Source: Rhodonellum sp041748555
GTDB taxonomy: Bacteria > Bacteroidota > Bacteroidia > Cytophagales > Cyclobacteriaceae
DNA: 64,000 bases
Assembly: GCA_041748555.1 (NCBI GenBank)
Contig: JBGTDA010000171.1
Coordinates: 1-64,000, forward strand
Direction of reading: 5' to 3'
Position numbers and translations under genes: made by a program
The notes under the pieces: generated by a model
The model's input: only the letters and a program-made list of their open reading frames with translations
What the model was told of the DNA's origin: nothing
The model's database searches: none
Shown here: piece after piece, positions 16,014-25,246 of the stretch
How the letters are laid out: each line of letters begins with the position of its first letter
Numbering within the stretch: position 1 is the first letter of the stretch

Positions 16014-16607
16014 TTATAGTTTTAGAAAATTGCTTAATATTTTTTCACCGACCAATCCGCTTTTTTCGGGATGGGCCTGCATAGCATAGAAATTATCCCG
16101 GTGAAGCAGGGCTGTAAAATCCTTTATATAATGCGATTGGGCAATGGTGAATTCACTGATTTCAGCGTAAAAACTATGCACATAATAGACAAATGCTGTT
16201 TCATCCAATCCTTTCAACAAAGGGGATTTCAAAGCTTCAAGATTATTCCAGCCTACATGTGGAACCTTAAATTCCAAATGGCTTTCCGGAATGAATTTTT
16301 TAACTTTCACAGGAAACAATCCCAAGCAAGTGGTACTGTTTTCCTCAGAATATTCACAAAGCAATTGAAGACCCAGACAAACTCCGAAAAAGGGTTGTTT
16401 GAGCTTGGGTATCAATTGATCCAGCTTCTTATCCTTAAGGTATTTCATGGCGGTACTGGCTTCACCCTGTCCCGGAAAAACCACCCTGTCGGCTGTAGAA
16501 ATCGCCTCCACATCATCCGTCAATTCCGCCTCTACCCCCAATCTTTCCAGAGCATACAAAACTGATTGGACGTTACCGGAATTATACTTGATGACTGCTA
16601 CTTTCAT
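16014..16607 (-). CDS. hisH: imidazole glycerol phosphate synthase, glutamine amidotransferase subunit
   Basis: The 197-residue class I glutaminase supplies ammonia to HisF. The catalytic triad is clear: C77 in GVCLGLQLL, with H179 and E181 in QAHPEKSG. An oxyanion-type PGQGEA loop is near 45-50. It is the first his gene in this window and abuts hisA without a gap. Upstream, after 68 nt, is an FAD oxidoreductase on the same strand. The other his genes (G, D, C, B) are not in the window, so the pathway is split or the operon was rearranged. Confidence 0.97.
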   Translation of the reverse strand: MKVAVIKYNSGNVQSVLYALERLGVEAELTDDVEAISTADRVVFPGQGEASTAMKYLKDKKLDQLIPKLKQPFFGVCLGLQLLCEYSEENSTTCLGLFPVKVKKFIPESHLEFKVPHVGWNNLEALKSPLLKGLDETAFVYYVHSFYAEISEFTIAQSHYIKDFTALLHRDNFYAMQAHPEKSGLVGEKILSNFLKL

Positions 16608-16675
16608 TGATGTTTAGACGATTTTTGATACGATAGATTCCTTATTGGAAGACCGAGGGCGGAAAAAGAATGTTG

Positions 16676-18022
16676 TTAGGCATTGTAGAGATTTTTGTCC
16701 AGAAATTCATTTCTGAATTTTGCTTTTGGATCGTAATGAGCAACGAGGTTTTTGAAATCATCAAGCTTTTCATAGCGGCTCTGTAATACTATTGGAGCTA
16801 GCGTAAATAGCTTTCCCCAATGTGGTTTTACATTAAAAGCCATCAATTCTTTTTCAATAACCGGCAACAACTTGCTTACTGCCGGCCAATCCTGCTTCCA
16901 GGTGAAATGTATGGCTACCGAATCCTGATGATAACAGGGACTCATCCAAAGCTCATCTGCCGCTATCGTTCTGATTTCTGAGATAAAAAGATGTGGTCCG
17001 ATTTGTTTACCCATTTTCTGGATAACCTGAATCGCTTCCACCGCATGCGCTTTGGGAATGAAATATTCGGATTGAAGCTCTGTTCCGCTACTTGGTATAA
17101 AACCCATTTTGAAATGTGGCAACCGCTCATACCATGCACCCGCAACACCCATCTGTTCGCTGCAGTTTTCGGCAGAAAGACTGGCGATGGGATGCATGTT
17201 ATGCGTGGCGGCTTGGGCACCATAAAATTCTTTTTCCCACTCTCTTTTCAAAGGTTCGCTTTTCAGACATTTCAACCATACTTCATTGACAGATTCATTT
17301 TGCCAATCGGTAAAAAGGCTGACACTGTAGCTGGCACCTACGATTTCCTCAAAATTTTCTTTCAGCTGCTCCATGGGCAAATGCTCATAAACATATTGTC
17401 TGACCTCATAGGTAGGTTGAAGATCCAGTGTCATTTGGGTAATGATACCCAATGCTCCCAGATTGACCACAGCGCCATTAAATTTATCTCCGTCTTTGTC
17501 TTTTGATAAGGTATGGATATTGCCATCCGCTGCCACAAATTCCAATTCCGAAACAGCTGTACTCAGGTTTCCGTTTTCCACTCCCGAACCATGCGTGGCT
17601 GTGATGCATCCACCGGCAACGGATATATGTGGCAACGACGCCAAATTAGGCAGGGCAAAACCGTTTTCCTGAAGATAAGGTGACAGTTCCCCGTAATTGA
17701 TTCCTCCCTCAATCGTGACTTTTTTTGCGGCTTTGTCCAAGGACACCACCTTATTCCTTTTTGCCATGGACAAAAGATTGTGCTTACTGTCGGCGATTCT
17801 GTTGAAGCAGTGCCTTGTTCCAAGTCCTTTTACTTTAGAAAGGTCCTGCACCTGTTTTTGAATTTCATCCACAGTTTCAGGTATACTCACATTTTCAGTA
17901 CTGTATTCCAGATTTCCTGCCCAGTTTTTTAATTTAACAGGATTGGACCATGCCTGAAAAGGGGGAATCAAAGGACTTACCATTAGGGCTGAAGTTAACT
18001 TTAAAAACGTTTTTCTATTCAT
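16676..18022 (-). CDS. FAD-linked alditol/sugar-lactone oxidase
   Basis: The 448-residue flavoprotein has FAD_binding_4 and D-arabinono-lactone-oxidase (ALO) domains, of the alditol/xylitol oxidase group. G-L-G-T-R-H71-C-F-N contains the His that in alditol oxidases bonds FAD covalently. HGSGVENGNLS near 145-155 and NLGALGIITQMTLDL near 192-206 are further FAD contacts. The C-terminal part has HPHWGK-like KPHWGK and RNEFL, the usual ends of the ALO domain. An N-terminal NRKTFLKLTSALMVSPLIPP segment looks like a signal peptide, so the enzyme may be periplasmic. It would oxidise a polyol or lactone using oxygen. It lies 68 nt upstream of hisH, but no functional link is evident. Confidence 0.87.
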   Translation of the reverse strand: MNRKTFLKLTSALMVSPLIPPFQAWSNPVKLKNWAGNLEYSTENVSIPETVDEIQKQVQDLSKVKGLGTRHCFNRIADSKHNLLSMAKRNKVVSLDKAAKKVTIEGGINYGELSPYLQENGFALPNLASLPHISVAGGCITATHGSGVENGNLSTAVSELEFVAADGNIHTLSKDKDGDKFNGAVVNLGALGIITQMTLDLQPTYEVRQYVYEHLPMEQLKENFEEIVGASYSVSLFTDWQNESVNEVWLKCLKSEPLKREWEKEFYGAQAATHNMHPIASLSAENCSEQMGVAGAWYERLPHFKMGFIPSSGTELQSEYFIPKAHAVEAIQVIQKMGKQIGPHLFISEIRTIAADELWMSPCYHQDSVAIHFTWKQDWPAVSKLLPVIEKELMAFNVKPHWGKLFTLAPIVLQSRYEKLDDFKNLVAHYDPKAKFRNEFLDKNLYNA

Positions 18023-18223
18023 GCTGTTTATTGTTCAGTGAACTATTCGGTTATATTAGAAATAAATTCCCAATATAAGAAAAGACCGGTATGACCTTAA
18101 TAATCAATCTTTTATTAGCTACACCTGATTTAAAATCCTTGAAAGCATTGTTTGTAAAGTAATAACTTTTTAAAGATTCATTGTACAACCTGACGCGCAC
18201 TTCTGGACATAATCAGTCTTGCT

Positions 18224-19015
18224 TTACTTTCCTTTTTCGGCCGTTTCGGCAAGCATTTCTTCCAGAACCTGCTCTATTTCCGGAATAGAATCAAAAAGCT
18301 GTTCGTAGCTTTCTATGACAAAATATTTATCCTGGAATTTATCTTTCCAATAAGGAGTGTGCAGAATCTTCCGCACATCATAAGGTAGATGGGCAGGTTC
18401 ATCCGATAAACTGAATTTGGTTTCTCCTGCAGAACTCAATATTCCGGCTCCGTAGATTTTCAACTCACCGGCCTCCTTTATCAATCCGAATTCTATTGTA
18501 AACCAGTAAATTCTGGACAATAGATCGATGGCCAATTTATCATCAATATGTCTCAATGCAAGTCCACTCAGCTGCTGTAAGAAATCAACATAAGGTTGAT
18601 TGGTCAACATCGGCATATGGGCAAAAGCATCATGGAACATGTCGGGCTCCTCCAAGTAATCCAGCTGCTCCATTTTCCTGAGCCACGTGGATGACGGAAA
18701 CCTTTTATTGTTCAGTAATCCAAAAAACAGGTCATCATCAATCAATCCCGGCACCACCTGAATTCCCCAGCCGGTGGTTTTTGCCAATCTATCATTTACA
18801 ACGGCAAAATCAGCAATGCGGTCAGAGGTGAAATTTACTGCTTCATTTCCTTCCAAATAGGCTTTTGAAGCTGCTTTCGGAAGATTGACGATTTGTCGCT
18901 CATATAATATCTTCCAAACTTTAAAATCCTCCTCCCCATAAGCATCATAATCCTGCTTCATAAGTTTAAATCGCGGGTCTTTGAATACCCAGTCTTTTGA
19001 TTTACTAATTGTCAT
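18224..19015 (-). CDS. phhA: phenylalanine 4-monooxygenase
   Basis: The 263-residue pterin-dependent aromatic amino-acid hydroxylase converts phenylalanine to tyrosine. The non-haem iron triad is H128 and H133 (PDMFHDAFAHMPML) with E175 (YWFTIEFGLI). The pterin-site region QVVPGLIDDDLFF and the SSAGETKFSL loop are also present. The longest frame opens 25 codons earlier with TTG (19090), but ATG 19015 is preferred. The protein then begins MTISKSKDW, still a little longer than many bacterial relatives. Directly upstream is the terminator of the trp/DAHP operon, so phhA is probably a separate unit. It links Trp/Phe/Tyr metabolism in one locus. Confidence 0.93.
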   Translation of the reverse strand: MTISKSKDWVFKDPRFKLMKQDYDAYGEEDFKVWKILYERQIVNLPKAASKAYLEGNEAVNFTSDRIADFAVVNDRLAKTTGWGIQVVPGLIDDDLFFGLLNNKRFPSSTWLRKMEQLDYLEEPDMFHDAFAHMPMLTNQPYVDFLQQLSGLALRHIDDKLAIDLLSRIYWFTIEFGLIKEAGELKIYGAGILSSAGETKFSLSDEPAHLPYDVRKILHTPYWKDKFQDKYFVIESYEQLFDSIPEIEQVLEEMLAETAEKGK

Positions 19016-19120
19016 TATATTTGGGTTTTGGTATTCCTGATAATTTAAAAACGCATATTGTATCTCTTGGTTCCAACTGGCATCTGACAAAACAGGGCTG
19101 CCATGCCTTTATTCCAAAAC

Positions 19121-19159
19121 AAAAAAGCCTAATCCAAAAAAATTGGGTTAGGCTTTTTT
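19121..19159 (-). terminator. intrinsic terminator of the trp operon
   Basis: AAAAAAGCCTAA (19121-19132) pairs with TTAGGCTTTTTT (19148-19159), and the stem is extended inside by CC/GG pairs. It lies about 130 nt after the DAHP synthase stop and before the phhA start. A run of T on either strand makes it potentially bidirectional. Confidence 0.85.
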
Positions 19160-19290
19160 AGCGCATATTGAATATAGCAAAACCCCCTCTCATTAAGAAA
19201 TAATGTAATGATAGGATTTGCTATAGTGTGGCTGCATGCATTTCATAGGTCGAAGATAATATTTCAAGCCTGAGTTCGCAATTTAATTTG

Positions 19291-20310
19291 CTATAAAAGG
19301 GCAAATGTTTTTCTTAAAGCAAACGTTTTTCTGATCTGATCCGAAAGCAAGGCGCTCTGAGCAAAATCAAGGGTTTGCTGTCCGTCGGAATAAGCCAACT
19401 CAGGTACCTGATGGGTTTCATAGATGATACCATCGGCTCCGGACATCACTCCGGAAAGCGCCATCTGCGGAACGTAAGCACGGATGCCGATCCCATGGGA
19501 AGGATCTACAATGACAGGTAAGTGTGATTTTGCCTTCAAGATCGGGACAGCATTCAGATCCAAAGTGTTTCGGCTGGCCTTTTCATATGTTCTGATGCCG
19601 CGTTCACACAGAATGAGTTTTTCATTTCCTCCGGAAAAAACATATTCTGCAGACTGAAGTAATTCTTCAATGGTACCGGAAATACCTCTCTTGATCATTA
19701 CAGCCTTGTCTACTTTTCCCAATTCATCCAGAAGGTTGAAGTTTTGGGTATTGCGGGCGCCAACCTGATAAATATCGACATACGGATACATTTCTTCAAT
19801 CTGGGAAACCTGCATGACTTCGGTGACGATTTTGATACCGGCTTCCTGAGCCAGGTTATACCACAGTTTCAATCCTTCCAATCCCAAACCTCTAAATGCA
19901 TAAGGGCTGCTCCTGGGTTTAAAAACTCCTCCTCGCATCATTTTTATTCCGTTATCCTTAAGGTGCGTAATTACACTTCTGATCTGTTCTTCTGATTCTA
20001 TGGAACACGGGCCGGCAATAATGGCCATATCCCCGTCTTTTATCTTAATGTCATCTCCAAGATCGATGGTGGTAGGTTTCACTTTCCATTTTTTGGATAC
20101 CAGTTTATATTCATCGGAAACAATGTGGATATCCTGAATGCCTTCTTTGTGGCCAATGCGGCGGATATCGAAATCAGATTTCCCAATGCCGATCAGGTAA
20201 TCTCCCAGCTGGGTTTTTACTTCTGTGATTTTATAACCCATCCGGTTGATTTCCAGAATGAGTGATTCTTTTTCTTTCTCTGTGATTTCTTGTTTTAGCT
20301 GGATGATCAT
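19291..20310 (-). CDS. aroF: 3-deoxy-7-phosphoheptulonate (DAHP) synthase
   Basis: The 339-residue enzyme condenses PEP and erythrose-4-phosphate, the entry step to aromatic amino acids. Residues 1-75 form the ferredoxin-like N-terminal regulatory domain of the Thermotoga-type class I beta enzymes. The barrel carries AGPCSIESEEQI, FKPRSSPYAFRGLG, K-R-G motif MIKRGI, and DPSHGIG, all substrate or metal loops. It is the last gene of the trp operon, 4 nt after trpA, so DAHP supply rises together with Trp synthesis. The very end repeats itself, RKTFAL-RKTFAL-L, matching an 18-nt imperfect direct repeat in the DNA: an apparent recent tandem duplication at the stop codon. Confidence 0.95.
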   Translation of the reverse strand: MIIQLKQEITEKEKESLILEINRMGYKITEVKTQLGDYLIGIGKSDFDIRRIGHKEGIQDIHIVSDEYKLVSKKWKVKPTTIDLGDDIKIKDGDMAIIAGPCSIESEEQIRSVITHLKDNGIKMMRGGVFKPRSSPYAFRGLGLEGLKLWYNLAQEAGIKIVTEVMQVSQIEEMYPYVDIYQVGARNTQNFNLLDELGKVDKAVMIKRGISGTIEELLQSAEYVFSGGNEKLILCERGIRTYEKASRNTLDLNAVPILKAKSHLPVIVDPSHGIGIRAYVPQMALSGVMSGADGIIYETHQVPELAYSDGQQTLDFAQSALLSDQIRKTFALRKTFALL

Positions 20311-20314
20311 GTTT

Positions 20315-21088
20315 TTATCGGATTACTTCCTGAATATAGGATTGGATATCGGCTTTCAGGGCTTTGCTGTCTTTGATTTTTTTGATGAATGCACTTCCAA
20401 TAATGGCACCATTGCCGAATTTGGAAGCTTTGGTGAAAGTTTCGGAATCGGAAATACCGAAACCTATCAGCCGGGGATTGGTCAGATTCATGGCAGCGAC
20501 TCTTTCAAAGTAAGTTACCTGCTCACCAGTGATTCCCGATTTTGCTCCTGTGATACTATGTGAGGAAACCAGGTATATGAATCCTGTAGAATGATGATCG
20601 ATTTCCCTGATTCTTATTTCGCTGGTCTGAGGGGAGATCAGGAAAGTGTTTCTCAATTCATATTGATCAAAAAGTGATTTTAATTCATCCATATATTGCT
20701 GCATCGGAAGATCGGGAAGAATCAATCCATCCACTCCCACTTCTTTGCATTTTTTGCAGAATTCTTCCATGCCGTATTGCATGATCGGGTTCAGGTATCC
20801 CATCAGCACAACTGGAAGACTGACTGTTTTGCGCATATCCTGAAGCTGGGAAAAAAGTTTTTTGAGGCTCATACCGTTTTCCAAAGCAACCATATTGCTT
20901 TCCTGTATGGTCGGTCCATCAGCGATAGGATCTGAATAGGGCACTCCGATTTCTATTATGTCTGCTCCTGCTGCCTCTATTGCCTCCATGATCGGGAGGG
21001 TATCCTCCAGCTCCGGAAAACCGGCTGTAAAGTATATGGACAGGACCCTTTCTTTTTTCTTCTTGAATAATTCGTCTATACGGTTCAT
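20315..21088 (-). CDS. trpA: tryptophan synthase alpha subunit
   Basis: The 257-residue TIM barrel cleaves indole-3-glycerol phosphate to indole. Catalytic E46 and D57 are in IIEIGVPYSDPIADGP. The substrate loops GYLNPI, GLILPDLP and VSSHSITGAKSG are intact, and GFGISDSE supplies the phosphate site. It lies 4 nt upstream of the DAHP synthase. Unusually it is separated from trpB, its complex partner, by about 295 nt of repeat-rich DNA, where most operons have tight spacing. Confidence 0.97.
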   Translation of the reverse strand: MNRIDELFKKKKERVLSIYFTAGFPELEDTLPIMEAIEAAGADIIEIGVPYSDPIADGPTIQESNMVALENGMSLKKLFSQLQDMRKTVSLPVVLMGYLNPIMQYGMEEFCKKCKEVGVDGLILPDLPMQQYMDELKSLFDQYELRNTFLISPQTSEIRIREIDHHSTGFIYLVSSHSITGAKSGITGEQVTYFERVAAMNLTNPRLIGFGISDSETFTKASKFGNGAIIGSAFIKKIKDSKALKADIQSYIQEVIR

Positions 21089-21164
21089 GAATTGGGATGA
21101 AAGTATTTTACTGTATAAATCATTTTTATTATTTGGGAAGATGACCTAGTATTCGGGACGGGAT

Positions 21165-21376
21165 TGCCCTCCAACTTCAGATTGTCACGTCCCACAGATG
21201 ACTTCCTTTTGAATTTTGAATCTTTGTGAACTGGGTGCTTCAAACTTCCCACTTCTTTTTCCACCAAGGGATTGTCACGTCGCACAGCCGGTTTACTCAT
21301 TCACTAGGAGAATCCAAACAAGTGCTCCTCACAATGACGTAACCTTCCGTTTTTGCAACTTCAAACTTCGCACTTT
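21165..21376. repeat. repeat cluster in the trpB-trpA spacer
   Basis: Two direct repeat pairs alternate here: GATTGTCACGTCCCACAG at 21180-21197 versus 21270-21287 (17/18), and CTTCAAACTTCCCACTT at 21238-21254 versus 21359-21375 (16/17). Read on minus, 21270-21345 has the form CGTCATTGTGAGGAGC then GTGCGACGTGACAATC, which resembles a palindromic intergenic repeat common in many bacterial genomes (CATTGCGAGGAGC ... GCGACGTGGCAATC), here with an insert in its loop. No gene is seen in this 295-nt gap. Confidence 0.7.
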
Positions 21377-21383
21377 GTACCTC

Positions 21384-22562
21384 CTAATATCCTCCCCATT
21401 TAATATAGGTATCCAAATCTTTGTCTCCTCTTCCGGAAAGGTTGATGACAATGACGTCGTCACTTTTGTATTCGATCTTATTGAGGGCGTGGATAGCATG
21501 GGCGGTTTCCAGGGCAGGAATAATTCCCTCGGTACGGCTCAGTTCAATACCGGCTTTCAGTGCATCCTCATCCTCCACAGCCACGAATTCAGCCCGGCCA
21601 ATATCGAACAGATGGGCATGAACTGGACCGATTCCCGGATAATCCAATCCTGCAGAAATAGAATGCGGCTCAGTTACCTGACCATCTTCGGTCTGCATTA
21701 AAATCGTCTTGCTTCCGTGCAAAATCCCCGGCGATCCTAAAAAAGTGGTAGCAGCCGATTTGCCTGAATTGATTCCCAATCCCGCAGCTTCCACAGCCAC
21801 AAGACGGACCTCAGGAGTGTTGTAATAATGATAAAATGAGCCTGCAGCGTTGCTGCCTCCACCCACACAGGCTATCACGATATCCGGATTTTCGGAGCCT
21901 TCTTTTTCTTTCAACTGCCATTTCATTTCCTCGCTGATCACAGACTGGAACCTTGCCACCATTTCAGGATAAGGATGTGGGCCTACCACAGAACCAATAA
22001 TATAATGCGTATCCACAGGATTATTGATCCATTGGCGCATGGCTTCATTGGTAGCGTCTTTTAAGGTTTGGCTACCGGATGTGGCCGGAACCACCTTCGC
22101 CCCTAGGATTTTCATGCGTTCCACATTCGGTTTCTGGCGTTCGATATCTATCGAGCCCATATAGATGGTACAATCCATACCCATCAAGGCACAGACTGTG
22201 GCAGTGGCTACCCCATGTTGCCCAGCACCGGTTTCCGCAATGATCCTTTTCTTGCCAAGCTTTTTTGCCAAAATAATCTGTCCGACCGTGTTGTTTACCT
22301 TATGGGCACCGGTATGACAAAGATCCTCCCGCTTCAGGTAGATTTTTGCTCCGTATTTCTCTGAAAGGCGTGTGGCCAGATATAATGGTGTGGGTCTTCC
22401 GACAAAATCTCTTAGCAGGCTTTGAAATTCTTTTTGAAAGTCTTCAGTGGCAACAATTTTTTCGTAATTGTCCCTTAGCTCCTCAATATTAGGATGTAAC
22501 ATTTCGGGAATATAGGCTCCTCCAAATTTGCCATAGAACCCTTTTTCGTCAACTTTGATCAT
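21384..22562 (-). CDS. trpB: tryptophan synthase beta subunit
   Basis: The 392-residue PLP enzyme condenses indole with serine. The Schiff-base lysine is K88 in HTGAHKVNN; the catalytic Glu lies in AETGAGQHG. The phosphate cradle CVGGGSNAAG and the C-terminal NLSGRGDKD match TrpB1-type enzymes that pair with TrpA. The longest frame opens with TTG at 22583; ATG 22562 (MIKVDEKGFYGKFGG) is preferred and fits family starts. It follows trpF at 85 nt. Confidence 0.96.
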   Translation of the reverse strand: MIKVDEKGFYGKFGGAYIPEMLHPNIEELRDNYEKIVATEDFQKEFQSLLRDFVGRPTPLYLATRLSEKYGAKIYLKREDLCHTGAHKVNNTVGQIILAKKLGKKRIIAETGAGQHGVATATVCALMGMDCTIYMGSIDIERQKPNVERMKILGAKVVPATSGSQTLKDATNEAMRQWINNPVDTHYIIGSVVGPHPYPEMVARFQSVISEEMKWQLKEKEGSENPDIVIACVGGGSNAAGSFYHYYNTPEVRLVAVEAAGLGINSGKSAATTFLGSPGILHGSKTILMQTEDGQVTEPHSISAGLDYPGIGPVHAHLFDIGRAEFVAVEDEDALKAGIELSRTEGIIPALETAHAIHALNKIEYKSDDVIVINLSGRGDKDLDTYIKWGGY

Positions 22563-22646
22563 TTTTTGCGTCTTAGTATTCAAAACTTAATATGCTGTTT
22601 CGAATGATTTTAACCTTGATATTAGATAAAGCAAATCATGTAAGCT

Positions 22647-23279
22647 TTACTTAGTTTCATTCAGCTTTTTTTTAAACTCCTCTATTAAAGCCAAATTTTT
22701 CACTCCGGGTTCAGTTTCAAATCTGGAATTGATATCCAGACCTGCCAGCTGCGGAATTTTTGATTTTAGCTTGAGGATATCGGGAACATGTTCGATACCC
22801 AATCCACCGCTCAGCAGAAACGGTTTTGAAAAAGGATATTCCAAAAGAATCTCCCAATCAAAGGTTTTTCCCGAACCTCCATAAGCATCGGTAAAGGTGT
22901 CGAAGAGAAAATAATCCACATAAGGCAGGTAGGGTGATAAAGAAGTCCAGTCAATATACTGCTTTACAGGAAACACCTTTGTGATTGTAATTCCGGTAGC
23001 CTGTTTCAGTTCTTGAACAAATCCCACGGATTCCTCACCATGAAGCTGTACAACTTTCAATCCGAAAAGATTGATCTTTTGAGTGATTTCCTCTAAAGTG
23101 GCGTTCACGAAAACGCCTACCTTTTCCACTCCCAGTTCTTTCAGGTATGCGGCGTTCTCAGCAGGAACAAATCGTGGGGATTTAGAATAGAAAATCAACC
23201 CCATCCAATCCGGTCGGATTCGGTCCACCAAATCCAAAGTGTTTTCCTTTCGTCCCATACCACAAACTTTCAGCTTCAT
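22647..23279 (-). CDS. trpF: phosphoribosylanthranilate isomerase
   Basis: The 210-residue TIM-barrel enzyme catalyses the Amadori rearrangement of PRA to CdRP. The general base C6 is in KVCGM, and the general acid Asp lies in FLFDTFTDAYGGSGKTFDW, which also shows the G-G-S-G-K phosphate-loop region. LSGGLGIEHV and GLDINSRFE close the substrate site. Its ATG overlaps the trpC stop by 4 nt. Confidence 0.96.
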   Translation of the reverse strand: MKLKVCGMGRKENTLDLVDRIRPDWMGLIFYSKSPRFVPAENAAYLKELGVEKVGVFVNATLEEITQKINLFGLKVVQLHGEESVGFVQELKQATGITITKVFPVKQYIDWTSLSPYLPYVDYFLFDTFTDAYGGSGKTFDWEILLEYPFSKPFLLSGGLGIEHVPDILKLKSKIPQLAGLDINSRFETEPGVKNLALIEEFKKKLNETK

Positions 23280-24100
23280 TTTTCCTGAATCATTCCTTTT
23301 TCAGCTGCCAATAATTTTTTGTACTCATGGATGAAATTGTATGCGGCTTGATGTGGCCGGCTTGATTTCATAAAGTTTTCACCAATCAAAAACCCGTCAA
23401 ATCCCGCATTTTTCAGCTGTAAGAGAGTTTCTGGATTGGAAATTCCACTTTCTGAAATTTTTACAAATTCACTTGGAATCATGTCCACCAATCCAAATGA
23501 TGTTTCGAGAGAAACCTCGAATGTTTTCAGGCTTCTGTTGTTTATCCCTACCAAATCCAGGTTATCGTTTAGGGAAGAATCCAATTCCTCCGAATCATGA
23601 ACTTCCAACAACACCTCCAAACCCAAAGATTTGGCAAATGCAGCAAGTTCTTTCAGCCTTTTTGCATCCATCGCAGCGGCAATCAGCAGGATACAGTCCG
23701 CACCAATAGATTTGGCTTCGATGATCTGATACTCACTGATGATAAAATCCTTTCGGAGAATAGGACAGAAATTGAATCTTCTTGCCGCTATTAAGTCCTC
23801 ATTTGTTCCCCCGAAAAACTCCTTGTCTGTCAGTACTGAAAGAGCTGATGCACCTGCCTGCATGTAACCGATACTGGTTTTTTCGATGGAAGCACTCAAA
23901 TTAATAGCACCTTTGGAAGGAGACTTTCTTTTGAATTCTGCTATGATACCTGTTTTTTCAAGCTGGGTAATGTACTTTTTCATTGACACCACCTTGCTCT
24001 CAAAATAGACGCTTTTCTCCAGCAGTTTTTCAGGAATAAGGCTACTCTTTTCGGCTACTTCGGCTTTTTTGTATGTAATGATTTTTTCTAATATGTACAT
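23276..24100 (-). CDS. trpC: indole-3-glycerol phosphate synthase
   Basis: This 274-residue barrel enzyme closes the indole ring from CdRP. The family landmarks are IIAEFKRKSPSKG (catalytic Lys), ALSVLTDKEFFGG, LRKDFIISEYQI (second Lys), LLEVHD, VGINNRSLKTFEV and SESGIS. It lies 9 nt after trpD and overlaps trpF by 4 nt, indicating translational coupling. Its C-terminal extension (KKLLAAEKGMIQEK) is slightly long but not remarkable. Confidence 0.96.
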   Translation of the reverse strand: MYILEKIITYKKAEVAEKSSLIPEKLLEKSVYFESKVVSMKKYITQLEKTGIIAEFKRKSPSKGAINLSASIEKTSIGYMQAGASALSVLTDKEFFGGTNEDLIAARRFNFCPILRKDFIISEYQIIEAKSIGADCILLIAAAMDAKRLKELAAFAKSLGLEVLLEVHDSEELDSSLNDNLDLVGINNRSLKTFEVSLETSFGLVDMIPSEFVKISESGISNPETLLQLKNAGFDGFLIGENFMKSSRPHQAAYNFIHEYKKLLAAEKGMIQEK

Positions 24101-24109
24101 GATTTTTGA

Positions 24110-25120
24110 TTATGCGAAAGAAACTTTTGTTTTTGGATAGACTAAGGCATTAAACACTTTCAGTGCTTTTCCGCTCATGAGGGCCTCCCTGGCTGCCTCT
24201 ACTGAGTTCTCAAATCCTCTTGAAGGATCAGCTGTGTGCAATGCTACTCCGGCATTGGCGATCACCACTTCGTTTTGGGGATTCGTCCCCTTTCCTTTCA
24301 GGATTTGATCAAAAATTACCGCGGATGCTTTTATGGTTTCGCCTCCTGTAATGTCAGCGGCATTGATCCGGGATAATCCCAAACCTGCTGGGTCTACCAG
24401 CCGCTCCCCATCTTGCGAGATCATCTTGAAATCTCCGGTAAGGGAAATCTCATCATAACCGTCGAGGGAATGAAGTATGCAGAATTTACCTTCATTCTCC
24501 TGATAGAGATAAGCATAAAGTCTTGCCAGTTCAAGACTAAAAACACCTACCAATTGTTTTTTGGGAAAGCTGGGGTTAACCAATGGACCCAACATGTTGA
24601 AAAAAGTTTTAACGCCAAGTTCCTTTCGGATGGGTGCTACATTTTTCATTGCAGGATGAAACAACGGTGCATGAAGAAAACAGATTCCTGCCTCATCCAA
24701 ACTCTTCCTGATTTTGCCGATATCATTGGTGAATTCATATCCGAAGTGTGCCAAAAGATTGGAGGAACCGCAGATGGAAGAAACGCCCGTATTCCCATGC
24801 TTGGCCACCGGCTGACCTGCTGCGGCCACGATAAAGGAAGAAAGCGTAGATATATTAAAAGTGTCTTTACCATCGCCTCCGGTGCCACACAGATCAATGG
24901 CGTCATATTCAGGAATTTCTACCGGAACACAGAGTTCCAACATTGCCTCCCTAAATCCTCCAAGTTCCTCCACGGTAATGCTTCTCATCATATATATGGT
25001 CAAAAAAGAAGCAATCTGACTTTGATTGAATTCACCCTGCGTTATCTTTTTCAACACCGACTTGGCCTGTTCTTTATCCAATGTCCTGTGCTCAATAAGG
25101 TGGTTTAATATATCTTTCAT
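24110..25120 (-). CDS. trpD: anthranilate phosphoribosyltransferase
   Basis: This 336-residue enzyme transfers phosphoribose from PRPP to anthranilate. The PRPP loop DLCGTGGDGKDTFNIST spans 76-92. KHGNTGVSS and the R-x-x-L-G-x-x-T-x-x-N-x-x-G-P-L-V-N-P motif (RKELGVKTFFNMLGPLVNP) complete the active site. It lies between trpG and trpC. The 111-nt gap to trpG is filled by degenerate repeats. A long open frame on the opposite strand (24413-25108) is a shadow. Confidence 0.96.
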   Translation of the reverse strand: MKDILNHLIEHRTLDKEQAKSVLKKITQGEFNQSQIASFLTIYMMRSITVEELGGFREAMLELCVPVEIPEYDAIDLCGTGGDGKDTFNISTLSSFIVAAAGQPVAKHGNTGVSSICGSSNLLAHFGYEFTNDIGKIRKSLDEAGICFLHAPLFHPAMKNVAPIRKELGVKTFFNMLGPLVNPSFPKKQLVGVFSLELARLYAYLYQENEGKFCILHSLDGYDEISLTGDFKMISQDGERLVDPAGLGLSRINAADITGGETIKASAVIFDQILKGKGTNPQNEVVIANAGVALHTADPSRGFENSVEAAREALMSGKALKVFNALVYPKTKVSFA

Positions 25121-25158
25121 TGTTTGGGAATGTTATAATATTGGGGGTTTTTAAATTT

Positions 25159-25246
25159 GACCGATGACCGATGACGGAAATCCGATGACCGATGCTAATA
25201 CGAGTCCATCTTGAAGAATCAATCTCATATCTCACATCTCATATCT
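25159..25246. repeat. degenerate repeats in the trpG-trpD spacer
   Basis: A run of GACCGAT/GATGACC words (25159-25194) is followed by a run of TCTCATA/TCTCACA words (25221-25246). The second run enters the trpG reading frame and supplies the final residues N-I-R-Y-E-M and stop. The first run shares the CCGATGACCGATG word with the hisA-hisF fold-back. Confidence 0.7.

Noticed and set aside
24413..25108. 231-codon plus-strand frame
   Set aside because: It is a shadow of trpD, whose motifs are complete on the other strand.
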